DNA from: Heterostelium album PN500
Lineage: Eukaryota; Evosea; Eumycetozoa; Acytosteliales; Acytosteliaceae
Direction: 5' to 3'
Length of the DNA: 64,000 bases
Assembly (NCBI RefSeq): GCF_000004825.1
Contig: NW_008805071.1
Coordinates: 1,054,001 to 1,118,000, forward strand
Position numbers and translations under genes: made by a program. Shown here piece after piece: positions 1-12,323 of this stretch (positions are counted from its first letter, which is position 1; the number at the start of each line of letters is the position of its first letter). The notes below the pieces were generated by a model, which made no database searches, had not been told where the DNA came from, and saw nothing but the letters and a program-made list of their open reading frames with translations.

Positions 1-1206
1 GGAAGAGGTGGTGGTAGTACAAGAGGTGGAGGTGCACCAAGAATCTTCAAAGATGGAAACAACAAGAGAAAGTCTGCCGACGATTTGGATGATGATCTAG
101 TTAGTTTCAATGATGACGGTGATAGTGATCAACCATTAAAGGTAAAAAATCAATATACAATTGATCAATTCGTTCATTTTAAATATTAATACAACAACAC
201 AATATTCTTCATAATTTTCAGAAAAGAAGAGGTGATAATGATAATCAATCGATTAGCGCAGATGATGTTGAATTGCTCGAAACAAAGAATTTAGATGACG
301 ATGAGGATGAAATGAAGATAATCGGTGAAGATAACAATAGCAATAACAAACCGAAAAGTACAAACGTTGGTATCAGCAAGGAGGAAATCAAAGAAAGAAG
401 AATCAAAGATAAGAATTTAGGTGATCTAAAATCTAGTGTCACCACTTTTTCGGCAGACAGTCAAGCTATGTTCTTAACAAAGAGAATCAAAGAGGAATTG
501 AATCAAACCGATTTAGAAGCAAAAGAATATAAGAGTAAGATGAAAATTCATACTATATATTATATATATATATATATATTGAGAGTATCATTTTCAATTA
601 ACAATAATTATCATCTATTATAATAGCTGAATATTTCATACAAGCAAATCAAAATGTTAAAGAACTTCCAGAATTACTTAGACAATTACATCCTCTACTT
701 CATGATTTACCAAAGAAGAAATTGAAATCGGGCTCACCTTTAGTAACTATAGTGACTAGTTCAGCTACAAGAGCAATTGGTATTTCAAAGTATGTTTATC
801 TCTTTCGTGATTAGTATTATTGGCACACTCTTAACTTGTTTGTTTTTATAGGGTATTAAAAGATTTCAATGTAAAATCAAAGGTTGGATTATACTTTTCG
901 AAACACAAGAAACTTGAGGAACACATCGATATGTTGAATAGATACCCGGTGAGAGTGGTTGTAGGTACACCCAGTAGATTGATCAAGGTTGCTGAGGAAG
1001 GTCATTTGAAGTTGGAGGGATCGACATTGGCCAACCCCAGAGATTCCGATCCAAACGAGGAAACACGTTGGATCCTCATTGACAATAGTTTCAAAACAAA
1101 GAACGGTCTCGACATCTTCAAAATCTGTCCAAAAGAACTAAGTGATTTCCTCAATCTAAATTTGCCAAAATTAGAATCTGGTAAAATGAAATTAATAATT
1201 ATTTAA
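1..1206 (+). CDS. CMSS1: CMSS1/Cms1-like small-subunit processome protein (5' partial)
   Basis: The gene begins before the window. Visible exons are 1-141, 222-534, 627-789 and 852-1206; phases agree across all three introns and the stop is at 1204-1206. The N-terminal part is Gly/Arg-rich, then acidic and lysine-rich. The C-terminal half has the layout of the Cms1/CMSS1 family: a segment like helicase motif Ia (VTIVTSSATRAIGI), then RVVVGTPSRLIKVAEEGHL, then a Trp-Ile-Leu-Ile-Asp segment where helicases have their DEAD box. In yeast Cms1 associates with the U3/90S pre-ribosome, so a nucleolar role in 18S rRNA maturation is inferred. No ATP-binding loop is visible in the part present. Two bona fide ribosome-assembly helicases lie within 5 kb. 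Confidence 0.72.
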
Positions 1207-1497
1207 GAAAAAAAAAAACAATAAATAAAATATAAATTTATTATAATAAACAACCAACCACACACAGAAGTCGATTAATTAATTGATAAGCTGGCATTCC
1301 AATAGTTGCAAATTTGCACTGCTTGTTTTTTGATTAGGTTTTCAAAAAATTTTCATTTTTATTTTTATTTTTTAAATTAATCATTGTATTGTTGATTAGT
1401 TTATCGATCTTTCTTTTCTTTTTACTCTGTATTTCACTAGTATTATTAATTTTATATTGTTGCCTCTATATTTAACCACTTGTATTGATATATAATA

Positions 1498-2664
1498 ATG
1501 TATTGCCCACTATTTCTATGGAAGATTTATAAGTTCTTTGTACATCTTTACACGGGTAGATGTGAAATAGAGAGACTTTGTCATAACTATGAGATAAGCA
1601 ATCACAATAGAAGACTTCTCATTGAACAGAGTATTGAGAACTCGTCAAAGTTGAATAGAATAAAGACATCGCTCTTGGCTGAATTCGATACACATACAAT
1701 TGCAATGGCAATCGTCGAAATTAAGAAAATTAATCAAGATCTTTTAGCTTTTGAATCAACGTATGTAATATAATATATTATAATATATACATTTTAAATT
1801 GAAAATAATAGTCTAATTCTAATTTGCTTTATTTTTTACTATTCTTTACACTACATTTAGTATATTACCAAATTTAGAAGCAGCATTAGAACCTTTGTCA
1901 GCATTACAATCATTGAAAGCACAAATCACTTTATTAAGAGATCAAGCTTATGATTCTGAAAATGAAATACATGAAGAGAAATTAGATCAAGTAAATATTG
2001 TTATATATTTATATGATTAATAATTAATAATATTAATATTAATATTTGTTTGTTGCTTATCAATTTAGTTGTGGAATTCTATTTTCCCAAATAAAAGAAG
2101 ATCGGCAAGAATCACAAGTGAATGGGGACATATGGGATTCCAAGGTAAGGATCCAGCAACTGATTTCAGAGGAATGGGACTTCTCGGTTTGGAGAATCTG
2201 CTCTACTTGGCAACAAACTATGAAGAGGAAACTAAATACATTCTAGAGTGCGCAAACAGCAAATTTCAATACCCATTTGCAATCACAGGAATCAACATCA
2301 CCTCAAAACTTGTAAATATGTTACTCTCCGAGAAGAATCATCTTAAAAATCATTTTATTTATACCAAACCATCGATGAGAGATTTCAATGAATTATATGG
2401 TAAGAGTTAATAATATTAAATATCAATAATAATGATTATTATTAACTAACTAACTAAACATCTATCATTATCACTTTTAATATATGAATATCTAAATATA
2501 TAGCTAAGGTATTTATATCATTTAATAATTACTATCAATCAAAGAAACCAGAGAACGTTATGCAATTTGGTCCTATCATCAATGATTTTATAGCTAATCT
2601 ACATTTAAATCTATTGGACGCATTCGATACAAATACCAATCAATATAATCTTAGCTTATTTTAA
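1498..2664 (+). CDS. ELMO-domain protein (ELMOD-like, 294 aa)
   Basis: Four exons (1498-1760, 1861-1990, 2069-2399, 2504-2664) join in frame to 294 residues. The diagnostic stretch in exon 3 reads GFQGKDPATDFRGMGLLGLE, the core of the ELMO/CED-12 domain. The Arg in DFRG corresponds to the residue proposed as catalytic in ELMOD GTPase-activating proteins for Arl GTPases. There is no PH domain or proline-rich tail, so it resembles the short ELMOD1-3 class rather than ELMO1 partners of DOCK exchange factors. Dictyostelids have several such genes linked to actin and phagocytosis; which paralogue this is cannot be decided here. It converges on the DDX10 gene with only about 100 bp between stop codons. 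Confidence 0.85.
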
Positions 2665-2768
2665 AGAAAAGAACAAACATTATAAACAAAATTAAGATAT
2701 AGATAATAAATAAATTTTGTAATTTGCATGTATAAATATTTGTTATATTTTATATTATAATATTTCTT

Positions 2769-5545
2769 TTATATTCCTCTTTTCTTTTTAGCTAAAAGTT
2801 TAAGTGCCAAATCTTCTTGATCTTCAATTGAAACTTCCTTTGTTCTCTTATTATTTTGATTCTTAATTGGTTTCTCTTCTTCTTCTTCTTCTTCTTGTTC
2901 TGATTCTTCTTGATCATCGTCATCTTCATCGTCATATTCTTCATCATCGTCTGATTGATTTTCATCTTCATCTTGATCTTCATCATCATCACCATCTTCT
3001 TCTTCTTCTTGATCTTCTGGTGGTACAAAGTAAGCTACAGTTCTATCACTTGATTTGACACCAGCTTCCTTCTCCTTTTCGATTTGTCTCTTTAATCTAC
3101 GCTTCTCTTTGTGGACATCCTTATCTTTGACATCTTCTTCTGCCATCTTTTGCTTGAGTTTCTGGAGGTATTCAGTTGGAAGTGATCCATCTTTTGGAAC
3201 AAGAGTAGATTCTACCAACTTCATATCGGACTCGTATCCCAAATCCAACTTCTTTTTGATCTTGTTTTGCTTTCTCTTTGTCAGACCCTCGCCAATGCTG
3301 TCCTCATCGGCACCCTCAATATCATGATCCTTTCTCTTGATTACAAAGACGTCGTCGTCATCCTCCTGTTTGGTCTTGTCTCTGAATCGCTCGTACTTGT
3401 CCGACAAAACATTGGAATTCTTTCTCATAAACAACTTCTCTACCTTGGTCAACTGTTTCTTTGCATTGATGACCTCATCCTCGTCCGACTCCACATCGTC
3501 GTCCTTCAATTTCGATCCATACTTCTTGTCGGCTTCATCCTCGACATCGTCATCAGCCACCTTCTCACCGGCTGCCAACTTCTTCTTCTTCTCAGCTTCC
3601 TTCTTCTTGATGTCGGCCAGCATATACGGAGTGTTCTTATCGGTCTTGATTCCACCGGTGCCAAACTGGATCTTTGGAGCACCTGGCAAACCCATACTCT
3701 TTGAGAAATCGGCGAGATTCAACTCCTCCAACTTAAACATATTCTTATTCTCCTGACGATGCAGTGACTTCAAGTAGGAAACGAATGCCTTCTGCGCCAA
3801 GTACTTGTGTTCCGGTTTCTCCGAGAGAAAACCAGCGAGCTGTGCTTGTATGGTGACCAACTGATTCGGATTGGCATCCATAATATCGTATTTAATCTTT
3901 TGTTTATCCATCAACTTGGTGAACTCCTCCTTCTCCGACGGCAACAACACAGTGAATGACTTTCCACCCTGGTGGTAACGCGCAGTTCTACCTACACGAT
4001 GAATATATGTTTGAATATCCTCTGGACAGTCCATCTGAACGACCCAGTCAACCTCTGGGAAATCAAGACCTCTCGCCGCCACATCAGTAGCAAACAGTGT
4101 ACCCTCTGAGAAATGTGAAAAGTTTTGGAACACTTCCAATCTCGTCCATTGCTTCATCTTTCCATGCAATTGGAATAATCTACATCCTGGATTACATAAT
4201 TTAAACATTTCATACATAAATCTAACCTAATAATAGTTTAGGAAATAGAATAACAAGATTAGTTTCAACAATTAGCATTTAATAAAAATCTACAATTACT
4301 ATACTTACTTGTTTACAAGTCGATAGGAAAACAATTGTTTTACTGGTGAGATGTGTTTTTATGAATGAATAGAGAAGATCGATCTTCTTGTCGAGTGCAG
4401 TCACACAGATGGTTTGTTGAAGATTCTTTGGTGTTGAAACTTGATCTTTGTCATAGACAGAGATATACTCTGGATCTTTCAATGAGAGTCTAGCGAGATC
4501 CTTGATGGATTTAGTCTGAGTAGCTGAGAACAACAGGGTTTGTCTTGCTTTCGGGAGGTTCGAAATGATTGCGTTCAACGACTTTGAGAATCCCATATCC
4601 AAAATACGATCGGCTTCGTCCAAGATCAACATCTGTAGATTCGAACATTGGAATCCATCGGTTTCGTCCATGTGTTGCAACAGACGACCCGGTGTAGCAA
4701 TCAAGATATTCATTGTGCCAATCTTTTTCTTCTCACCGGCGACGTCCTTACCACCGATAATCAAACCGGCCGAGAATGAATGTGTTTTACCTGCAATTCT
4801 CAACACTTCGAATATCTGAATGGCCAACTCTCTTGTCGGTGCCAAAATAATTGCACCTACACCATCGTTTTCAGTCCAATTATTTCTCCATAATAACTCC
4901 AACATCTTGAAAAAAAAGCAATATAAAGATAAACATTGTTAATGATTATATCCTATTGGATAGATTCGAAATCAATTCGAATATATAAAATATACATACA
5001 GGTACAATGAATGCTAATGTTTTACCTGAACCAGTTTTAGCGGCACCCAAGACATCACGGCCACAGAGAGCATGTGGAATGGCAGCTCTTTGAATATCTG
5101 TCATTTTGTTAAACTTTCCCCATTCCAAAGCCTGTATTGATTTCGCAGAGATTGGTAGATCTTTAAATTGTCTTGCAGTGGTATATGATACTTTATAATC
5201 TTTAGTTTCATTATTTTCAACTAATTCCTCTTTTGTATTTGCAAGTGGATTTGACTATAAATATATATATGTATCAGTCAGTAAGTCATTCGAATGAATA
5301 GTTTTACAAAACTAGTTTAATAGTTGAAAAGAAACACATACACCTCTTTGTGGTTGCTCATCTTCTATTCTCTTTTTAATCTGTTCGATCTCTGCTTGCA
5401 GCGCTCTGAAAGGTGCTTGTCTTTTCTCTTTATTGATCTCTTTCTTCTTTTTCCAATCGGTTTTTCTACCTCTATTTGTACTGTTATGTGGTTTATTATA
5501 ACTCTTTACTTTTTTAGAATCATCTTTTGTTGTTGTAGTGCTCAT
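2769..5545 (-). CDS. ddx10: DEAD-box RNA helicase DDX10/Dbp4 (837 aa)
   Basis: Exons on the minus strand are 5545-5342, 5254-5000, 4905-4309 and 4226-2769; every exon is a whole number of codons. Exon 2 carries the Q motif region and Walker A (AAKTGSGKT), exon 3 PTRELA, TPGR, DEAD and SAT, and exon 4 [12 protein letters not shown] and HRVGRTAR. After the helicase core comes a long lysine-rich and acidic tail (poly-Glu/Asp near the C-terminus) typical of DDX10/Dbp4. Dbp4 releases U14 snoRNA from pre-rRNA during 18S maturation in the nucleolus. The basic N-terminus with [15 protein letters not shown] also suits nuclear targeting. It shares a 316-bp divergent promoter with DDX47, another 40S-assembly helicase. 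Confidence 0.93.
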
Positions 5546-5861
5546 GATTAATTAGCAAAATTAAATAAATAAATAAAAAGAACAACAATAAATCAAAAAA
5601 AAAAAAGTTAATTTACTTCTCAATTCGTTCGATTTTGTTAAAGTGCTGCTTTCAAAAAACAACAATTTATTTTTAAATAATTAATTTTTATTTTCCAAAA
5701 AAACGATAACGTTTTTTTTTAATTATACAAATTCGAACAAATTTCACAATTTTATTTGTACTAGTTTTTTTTTGTTTTATTTGATTAATATTAATATTAT
5801 ATCTTTATTTATTACTTTTAAATATTTATTTATATTATAATTAGTTAATTTTATATAAAGA
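5546..5861. promoter_or_regulatory. Divergent intergenic promoter between ddx10 and ddx47
   Basis: 316 bp separate the two start codons. The DNA is almost pure A/T with poly(A) and poly(T) tracts (for example 5595-5608 and 5711-5720). The only more complex segment is around 5615-5660. Both flanking genes encode DEAD-box helicases for small-subunit rRNA processing, so a shared bidirectional promoter is inferred; no specific transcription-factor site is recognised. Confidence 0.55.
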
Positions 5862-7187
5862 ATGGCATTGATTGAAAATCCAGAAGAAGATACAGTTGTT
5901 ACTTTCGAAAAGTTGGGTGTAGATCCACAGATTGTAGAGGCATGTAAAAAGTTGGGATTCAAGAATCCAACAGAGATTCAGAGAAAAGCAATACCTGAGG
6001 CGTTGGCCGGTAAGGATATCGTTGGTTTGGCACAGACCGGTTCCGGTAAGACTGCGGCTTTCTCGATACCTATGCTGCAGGCACTGCTTGCCAAGCCGTC
6101 GGGTCTCTTTGGTTTGGTTCTCGCGCCGACCAGAGAGTTGGCCGTGCAGATTAGCGATCAGATAGAGGCACTCGGTGCCGTTATCGGTGTGAAGTGCGCC
6201 GTGTTGGTCGGTGGTATCGACACGATGTCTCAATCGATGGCACTCGCCAAGAAGCCACATATCATCGTTGGAACACCGGGTCGTGTTGTCTACCACTTGG
6301 AGAACACCAAAGGCTTCAACTTGAAAACGCTGAAATACTTTGTTATGGACGAAGCCGATCGTCTGCTGGGTATGGATTTCGAGGAGGAGATCAATACCAT
6401 TCTCAAGGTGATCCCAAAGGATCGTAATACATTCTTGTTCTCTGCTACGATGACATCGAAAGTTGCCAAGTTGCAACGTGCATCGCTAAACGATCCGGTG
6501 AAGATTCAAGTGGCAACCAAATACTCGACAGTCGATACTTTACAACAGGAATACATTTTCATTCCATACAAACACAAGGAGTGCTATCTCACCTATATTT
6601 TGAATGAACTCGCCGGTAACTCGGTGATTATCTTCACATCGACGTGCGCTGCATCCACAAAGTTGGCTATAATGCTGAGAAATCTTTCGTTCAAGGCGAT
6701 TCCTATCAACGGTCAGATGGATCAATCGAAACGTCTGTCGTCACTCAACAAATTCAAGGCACAAACAATGGATATTCTGGTGGCTACCGACGTTGCTGCG
6801 CGTGGTCTGGACATTCCCTCGGTCGATTTGGTCATCAACTACGATGTTCCCGTAAGCTCGAAAGAGTATATGCATCGTGTCGGTAGAACTGCTAGAGCTG
6901 GTCGTACAGGTCGTGCCGTCACACTGGTAACTCAATACGATGTCGAGATCTACCTGAGAATCGAACATGCACTCGAACAGAAACTAGAGGAATTCCCAAC
7001 AGAGCAAGAATCGGTATTAGTATTTTCAGAGCGTGTCAACGAAGCAATCCGTGTTGCAACCAACGAAATTAAAGAGGCTGGACTTTCAGAGAAAGAGAAA
7101 CGTTCGATGGACGACTCTGAACAATCAACAGGTCATTTGAAGAAAAGAAAAGTTGAAAAGAAAGTTATTAAAAAGAAAAAGTATTAA
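5862..7187 (+). CDS. ddx47: DEAD-box RNA helicase DDX47/Rrp3 (441 aa)
   Basis: Single uninterrupted exon. Helicase motifs are complete and in order: Q motif GFKNPTEIQ (about 32-40), Walker A AQTGSGKT (57-64), PTRELA (89-94), TPGR (138-141), DEAD (163-166), SAT (194-196), then [12 protein letters not shown] and [15 protein letters not shown]. Length and sequence match the compact DDX47/Rrp3 family, which acts in pre-rRNA cleavage at sites A0-A2. The C-terminus is a lysine-rich nucleolar-type tail ([17 protein letters not shown]). Start chosen at the first ATG after the A/T-only promoter. Unlike its neighbours it has no intron, and its central region is noticeably richer in G+C. Confidence 0.95.
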   Translation: MALIENPEEDTVVTFEKLGVDPQIVEACKKLGFKNPTEIQRKAIPEALAGKDIVGLAQTGSGKTAAFSIPMLQALLAKPSGLFGLVLAPTRELAVQISDQIEALGAVIGVKCAVLVGGIDTMSQSMALAKKPHIIVGTPGRVVYHLENTKGFNLKTLKYFVMDEADRLLGMDFEEEINTILKVIPKDRNTFLFSATMTSKVAKLQRASLNDPVKIQVATKYSTVDTLQQEYIFIPYKHKECYLTYILNELAGNSVIIFTSTCAASTKLAIMLRNLSFKAIPINGQMDQSKRLSSLNKFKAQTMDILVATDVAARGLDIPSVDLVINYDVPVSSKEYMHRVGRTARAGRTGRAVTLVTQYDVEIYLRIEHALEQKLEEFPTEQESVLVFSERVNEAIRVATNEIKEAGLSEKEKRSMDDSEQSTGHLKKRKVEKKVIKKKKY

Positions 7188-8217
7188 AGTAACAACAGGA
7201 CATGGTAAAATAAAGATATTTTTAATTAATTATTTATTGAACAACCATCCTTTTTCTCTATCTTTAGTATATTACTTATTTGTTTTCAAACCAAGGATAC
7301 ACTGAGTGACCAGAAAAATAATGGAAGAATTCAAGTATTGAAAAGTATACTGTACTTAAAACTTCTTAAATTTACAATTTGACTCATATTTCAAAACAAT
7401 CTTTATAAATATTTAATAACAAGTGATTAATATAAGAAACAAAATCTCTATTTATTTTATTTATTTTTCTATCATGATGGATCCAGATTGATTATTGTTA
7501 GTGTTGTGACTATGATATTATAATAAAAAGAAAGTTGATGATATGTTTTCAAAAAGAGTTGATAATTTCTCTTTCTTGAGATATGGTGCAGAAGAAATTT
7601 AAACCACCTCTCTTATCAATTCCTTGTCCAAGATACATGACTGAATTTCCAAAGGAAGATTATATTATATAGAATGAAAAGTTGACTAATAGTTGTCTGA
7701 TGTAAATGGTAGTTTTAAATACTATTTATCAACTCTGGTCTTTTTTCAAATACCATTTACAATTATATATAAATAGAATTTTTACAAACTATAGACAGGA
7801 TTCTCCAGTAGACATCTTCATAATAATAACACTGACAATAATAAAATTAACCACCTTCTGATATTTAATGAAAAGAAATCATTATGATTTCCTTAGTTCT
7901 TTTTGTGTACAAGAATAGTAATAAAACAATTAGTAAAGAAAAGGATAAATATATTTTGTTTAATTTAATACCTAGGTATTTGTTTTCAAGACAAAGATGC
8001 AACTGAAATAAAAAGGAAAAAAAGAATTCATTTTAGCTTTTATAGATAATAAAATTGTAACATGTTTCAAACTGGACAAAACTTTTAATAACTTGTGGGA
8101 AGGAAGATGAAAAGTAATGTGATGAATGTTATATTTTTTAATAGTGGACCAAAATAAGTTATGAAATTTGAGATTTAATTAATTGTATATAATATTATAA
8201 TTTTATTTTATTTTATT
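7188..8217. other. Intergenic region, A+T-rich, no gene seen
   Basis: About 1 kb between the tail-to-tail ends of ddx47 and grp94. No open frame of note and no RNA gene recognised. A perfect 10-bp inverted repeat (GTAAATGGTA at 7702-7711 and TACCATTTAC at 7751-7760) could form a hairpin with a 39-nt loop. Confidence 0.5.
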
Positions 8218-10854
8218 TTAAAGTTCATCGTGACCCTTGATTGAAGCAGCTGGGATGTCCATATTGTTGTTTTCGTCAATTGTTACATCGAGAACATCTT
8301 CTTCTGGTTCGTCGTACATTTCAACTTCTGGTTCTTGAGCTTGTTGTTGTTCTTCTTCTTCAACCTTGAATGAGGCTTCCTTGATCTTTTCACCGCTGAC
8401 TTCCATCATCTTGTAGATCCAGTTGGCGAAATTCGATGGGTTCTCAACAATGTATCCTGAGGAAAGTGAAGAGGTTTCAAAGAGAACTTGAGCAGAGACC
8501 TTGGCGACTTCGTCGTCGGCACCAAACTCATTCAATCTTGAGAGGAGTTGCTTGATCAAAGTGTGATCTGGATTGATTTCCATTATCTTCTTGTTCATCA
8601 TGGCCATGTAGTTGTCCTCTTGGGCGTTACCGAACGATTGAGCCTTCATGATACGCTCCATGTTGGCAGTGACACCCCATTGATTGGTGACGAGAACACA
8701 TGGTGAATCAGCGAGAATCTTGGAGATGACTACTTTCTCTACTTTCTTTCCGAGTTGTTTCTGGAGGAAATCAGTGAGTGGCTTGTACTCTTCGGCGACT
8801 TGCTTCTCTTGTTCTTCGTCGGCGACGGCATCCTCAAACTTGACACCCTCACGAGCCAAATTGGTCAACTTCTTGTTGTTGTAGGTGGTGATCTGTGGAA
8901 TCAAATACTCGTCGATTGGGTCAACCATGTAGATGACTTCGTAACCACGCTTCAAAGCTTGTTCGATCAATGGCGATGACTTCAAAGTCTCCTTTGACTT
9001 ACCAGAGATAAAGTAGATTTGTTCTTGTCCCTCCTTCATTCTGGAGACGTAGTTCTCGAAAGTGGTGAATTCATCCTTGGATGATGGGAACATCAACAAC
9101 TTGATCAAACGATTCTTGTTGTGAGTGTTTGATGTCTCTTCGATGACACCAAACTTCAAGTTGTTTCCGTACTTCTTGTAGAAGTTTTGGTAGACGGTCT
9201 TGTCTTCGTTGTTCGAGAGATCCTGGACGAGCTTGATGAACTTCTTGACCAAGGTGTCCTTGATCTTCTTGAGGATCTTGTGTTGTTGGAGAATCTCACG
9301 AGAGACGTTCAATGGCAAATCGTCGGAATCGATGATACCCTGGAGGAAACGCAACCACGATGGAACGAGATCCTTCATGCTGTCGGTGATGAATACACGA
9401 CGGACAAACAACTTCAAACCGTCGATGATTGCCTCTGGATCAAAGAGATTGGCTGGTGGGGTGTTTGGAATGTAGATGATCGAACGGAATTCGGTGTCTC
9501 CCTCGGTGACAAAGTGGGAGTGAGCCAATGGATTCTCGGTTCCCTTGGAGAGAGTCTTGTAGAATTCATTGTATTCCTCTTCGGTGATTTCCTTTGGTGA
9601 ACGGACCCAGAGTGGCTTGTGATCGTTGACAATCTCCCAGTCGAAGACATCGATCTTCTTCTTCTCTGCTGGCTTTGGAGCGTCGTCGATCAACGACTTT
9701 TCCTCCTCTTGCTCGTCGGTGGTTTCCTCTTCCTCGACCTTGACTTCAGTCTCGTCGACTGGCTTGGCATCGATTGGAGTCTCTTCCTCTGGTGCATCCT
9801 CTTGGTGAGATACATACATTGAAATTGGGAAGTTGATGAATTGTGAGTACTTCTTAACCAATGACTTGATAGTATCTTGGTTCAAGAATTCCAAACTGTC
9901 GTCCTTGATATGCATTGAAATCTTTGTACCTCTACCCAAAGTATTTCCCTTTGGATCCTTAACAATTGAGAATTCATTTTCAGAAGTTGAAGTCCAAATA
10001 TATCTGATTATAGTAAGTAAAAAAAAGAAGATGATGAATGAATTAGATTTTAAACATTGTTATTATTATTATTATTATTTAGTTAGTTAGTTTACTTACT
10101 GGTCATCTTCGTTTGACTTTGAGGTTACGATGACGTTGTCAGCAACCAAGAAGAGTGAGTAGAAACCAACACCGAATTGACCGATCAAGTTCGATGAGTT
10201 CTTTGGATCGTTGGATTCAGTTACCTTCTTGATGAACTCTTTGGTTCCGGATTGGGCAATGGTACCCAAGTTCTTGACGAGCTCGTCCTTGGTCATACCG
10301 ACACCTCTATCGATGATATGGATGTACTTGTTGACCTTGTCGATCATGATTCTGATATCGAGGTTGGCTTGATCACCCTCACCCAACAACGATGGGTTGG
10401 TAAGAGCCAAGAAACGAATCTTGTCCAACGCATCGGAGGCATTGGAAATCAACTCACGCAAGAAAATCTCCTTCTTTGAGTACAACGAATTGATAATGAT
10501 ATTCATCAACTTGTTTACCTCTGCTTGGAACTTGAATTTCTCTGATTGTTCCTCAATAAATTGTTGTTCGGCAACACTGAATCCCTCGGATTTAATTGCT
10601 TCATTTTCTCTGTTTTATTTGTTGTTTATTTTGTTAATAACTTAACTAATATATGTTTTTCTTTTTTGATTATTTAGTTACCTTTGAACTACTTCTGAAT
10701 CGGTTTGAAGTGGTACTTTTGGACCTTTCATATCGAGGTCTACTTTAAGGGTCTCTCTGGCGGCGTCATCTTGGTCGATGGCTCTGGTTGGTGCCAGAAG
10801 CGACAATGCAATCAATGCAAATAAAATAGTTAAAAATAAATTTAACTTTGACAT
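8218..10854 (-). CDS. grp94: Endoplasmin/GRP94, ER-resident Hsp90 (822 aa)
   Basis: Exons 10854-10682, 10609-10100 and 10003-8218 join in frame. An N-terminal signal peptide of about 25 residues ([20 protein letters not shown] then APTRA) precedes the Hsp90 ATPase domain, with [21 protein letters not shown] and GQFGVGFYS visible in exon 2. An acidic charged linker ([17 protein letters not shown]) follows, then the middle domain ([24 protein letters not shown]) and dimerisation domain. The protein ends in HDEL, the ER-retrieval signal, which separates it from cytosolic Hsp90 and mitochondrial TRAP1. It folds secretory and membrane proteins in the ER lumen. Confidence 0.96.
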
Positions 10855-11041
10855 CTTTTTATTTTAATCAAAATCTATTTGGTTGATAAAATATCAGTCA
10901 GATATCAACAAATAAATAAATGAATAATAATAATAATAATACAACACTAAATTAAATTTAAAAAAAAAAAATGGTTTGTGCACGTATGGAGATCTCCCAC
11001 CATATAAATCTTTTCCTGCCTCGTCACCTTCATTCATTGCC

Positions 11042-11072
<31 letters not shown>

Positions 11073-11615
11073 AATTGAAAAAACGCCAAAAAATGAATGC
11101 ATCGTCACGATAAACCACTTCCTTCTTATTTTAGCAGAATTGCAAATTAACGATCATAGCAAGCGTGGCATCTCAAAACGAAATTTAACCAAAACAAAAA
11201 TAAACGTTGATCTAGTGGATAATTAAAAAAAAAAATATATTATTCTTTTTGATTTTTATTTAATTAAATTGGTTGGTTCTGTATTAGTAGCTGTGATGTT
11301 GATATGGTTAATTGATTTATTACTACTGATAGTATCTTATGATTGGATTCGTATTATTATTAAAAGTTACAAAAAATATGTTTATCGTATCCATATTGGA
11401 ATATTTATATTTATGTAAATCGTTTATAAACACACGATATTCCTTTGTAATTGATAATTATTATTGTTATTATTTAGTTATTTCTAATTTATGATTCGAT
11501 TTGAATGTATATAATAAAGAAATTAATTCTATAAATAGAAAATTGGATTTTTGATTGGGATTGAATGGTGAGTGGATCGTTATAATTATACAAAAGAAAA
11601 AAAATATGATTGATA
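10855..11615. promoter_or_regulatory. grp94 upstream region with a GC-richer island
   Basis: 761 bp upstream of grp94. Most is poly-A/T, but 10975-11042 is GC-richer; on the minus strand it follows a polypyrimidine tract ending TTTACAG and starts GCAATGAATGAAGGTGACGA. It could be a 5'-UTR exon with a short upstream ORF. Further up, a minus-strand CCACG (11164-11168) resembles half of a mammalian ER-stress element, but no matching CCAAT half was found. The rest (11220-11615) shows nothing beyond A/T-rich sequence and belongs to the 3' flank of the membrane-protein gene. Confidence 0.35.
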
Positions 11616-12323
11616 TTAATTAATATAAATAGGTTGATATTCATGACCTCTACAGAAACAACGAATCGAAATGAAAATAAACAGTAGAATTAGACATAGC
11701 AGTGAAAATGAAAAGAGAATGGCGGTGGCAATTGCACCTCCTGGTGAATATTTGGGTATTGGTAGTACAGAGACTCTGGTGTCGTTGCTGACGTCGATCC
11801 AGCAATGGAATGTCTGATTGAAGTGATAGACGAACGAGTATGCATTCTTGTATTCGCCAGCGACATACAGCGATTGGTTGTAGTTGAGCAGGCTGTCGTT
11901 GCTCGCCTGATAGTGGAATCCGATGGTGCCGTTGTAGCACGGGGTGTTGGCGCTTGTCGGACAGGTATTGGGTGGTGCCGGTTCGGACGATCCGCTGTCG
12001 TCAAACGGTGAGTCGTTCGCGTCGTACTCGAAAGGGAAACGATGTCCGTTGTCGTAAAAGTACGAGGGGAATTGAATCTGGTTGGTCGATTGCTGACAGG
12101 TCTTGCTCTGCTGACACCAGCTGCCGATGTCCTGCGAATCGAGCGTGCAGTTGATTCGACGCCAACCGTCGATATACTCCATCGACGGACGCAACAGCAC
12201 ACCGACAATGACAGCACCTGCAATCAAAGTGATTAAGAAACAGATCGTATTCAGCGCGATACAACAATTCGACCAACCATGACTTTTATGATGATGATGA
12301 TGATGATGATGTTGACGTCCCAT
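11616..12323 (-). CDS. Two-pass membrane protein with polyhistidine N-terminus (235 aa)
   Basis: Not assigned to a family. The protein opens MGRQ followed by eight histidines, then a first transmembrane segment (about 20-45, NTICFLITLIAGAVIVGVLL). A loop of about 150 residues has several Cys and six possible N-glycosylation sites (NCT, NGT, NDS, NQS, NQT, NDT). A second membrane span follows (AIATAILFSFSLLCLILLFI), with a short tail containing a YQPI motif. Topology is probably both ends cytosolic with a glycosylated outer loop. The loop region is richer in G+C than neighbouring genes. A single exon is assumed from the unbroken frame and A/T-only flanks. The His tract is encoded by a (CAT)n microsatellite. 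Confidence 0.7.
   Translation of the reverse strand: MGRQHHHHHHHHKSHGWSNCCIALNTICFLITLIAGAVIVGVLLRPSMEYIDGWRRINCTLDSQDIGSWCQQSKTCQQSTNQIQFPSYFYDNGHRFPFEYDANDSPFDDSGSSEPAPPNTCPTSANTPCYNGTIGFHYQASNDSLLNYNQSLYVAGEYKNAYSFVYHFNQTFHCWIDVSNDTRVSVLPIPKYSPGGAIATAILFSFSLLCLILLFIFISIRCFCRGHEYQPIYIN

Noticed and set aside
8218-10854. Cytosolic Hsp90 or mitochondrial TRAP1
   Set aside because: A hydrophobic signal peptide and C-terminal HDEL identify the ER form.
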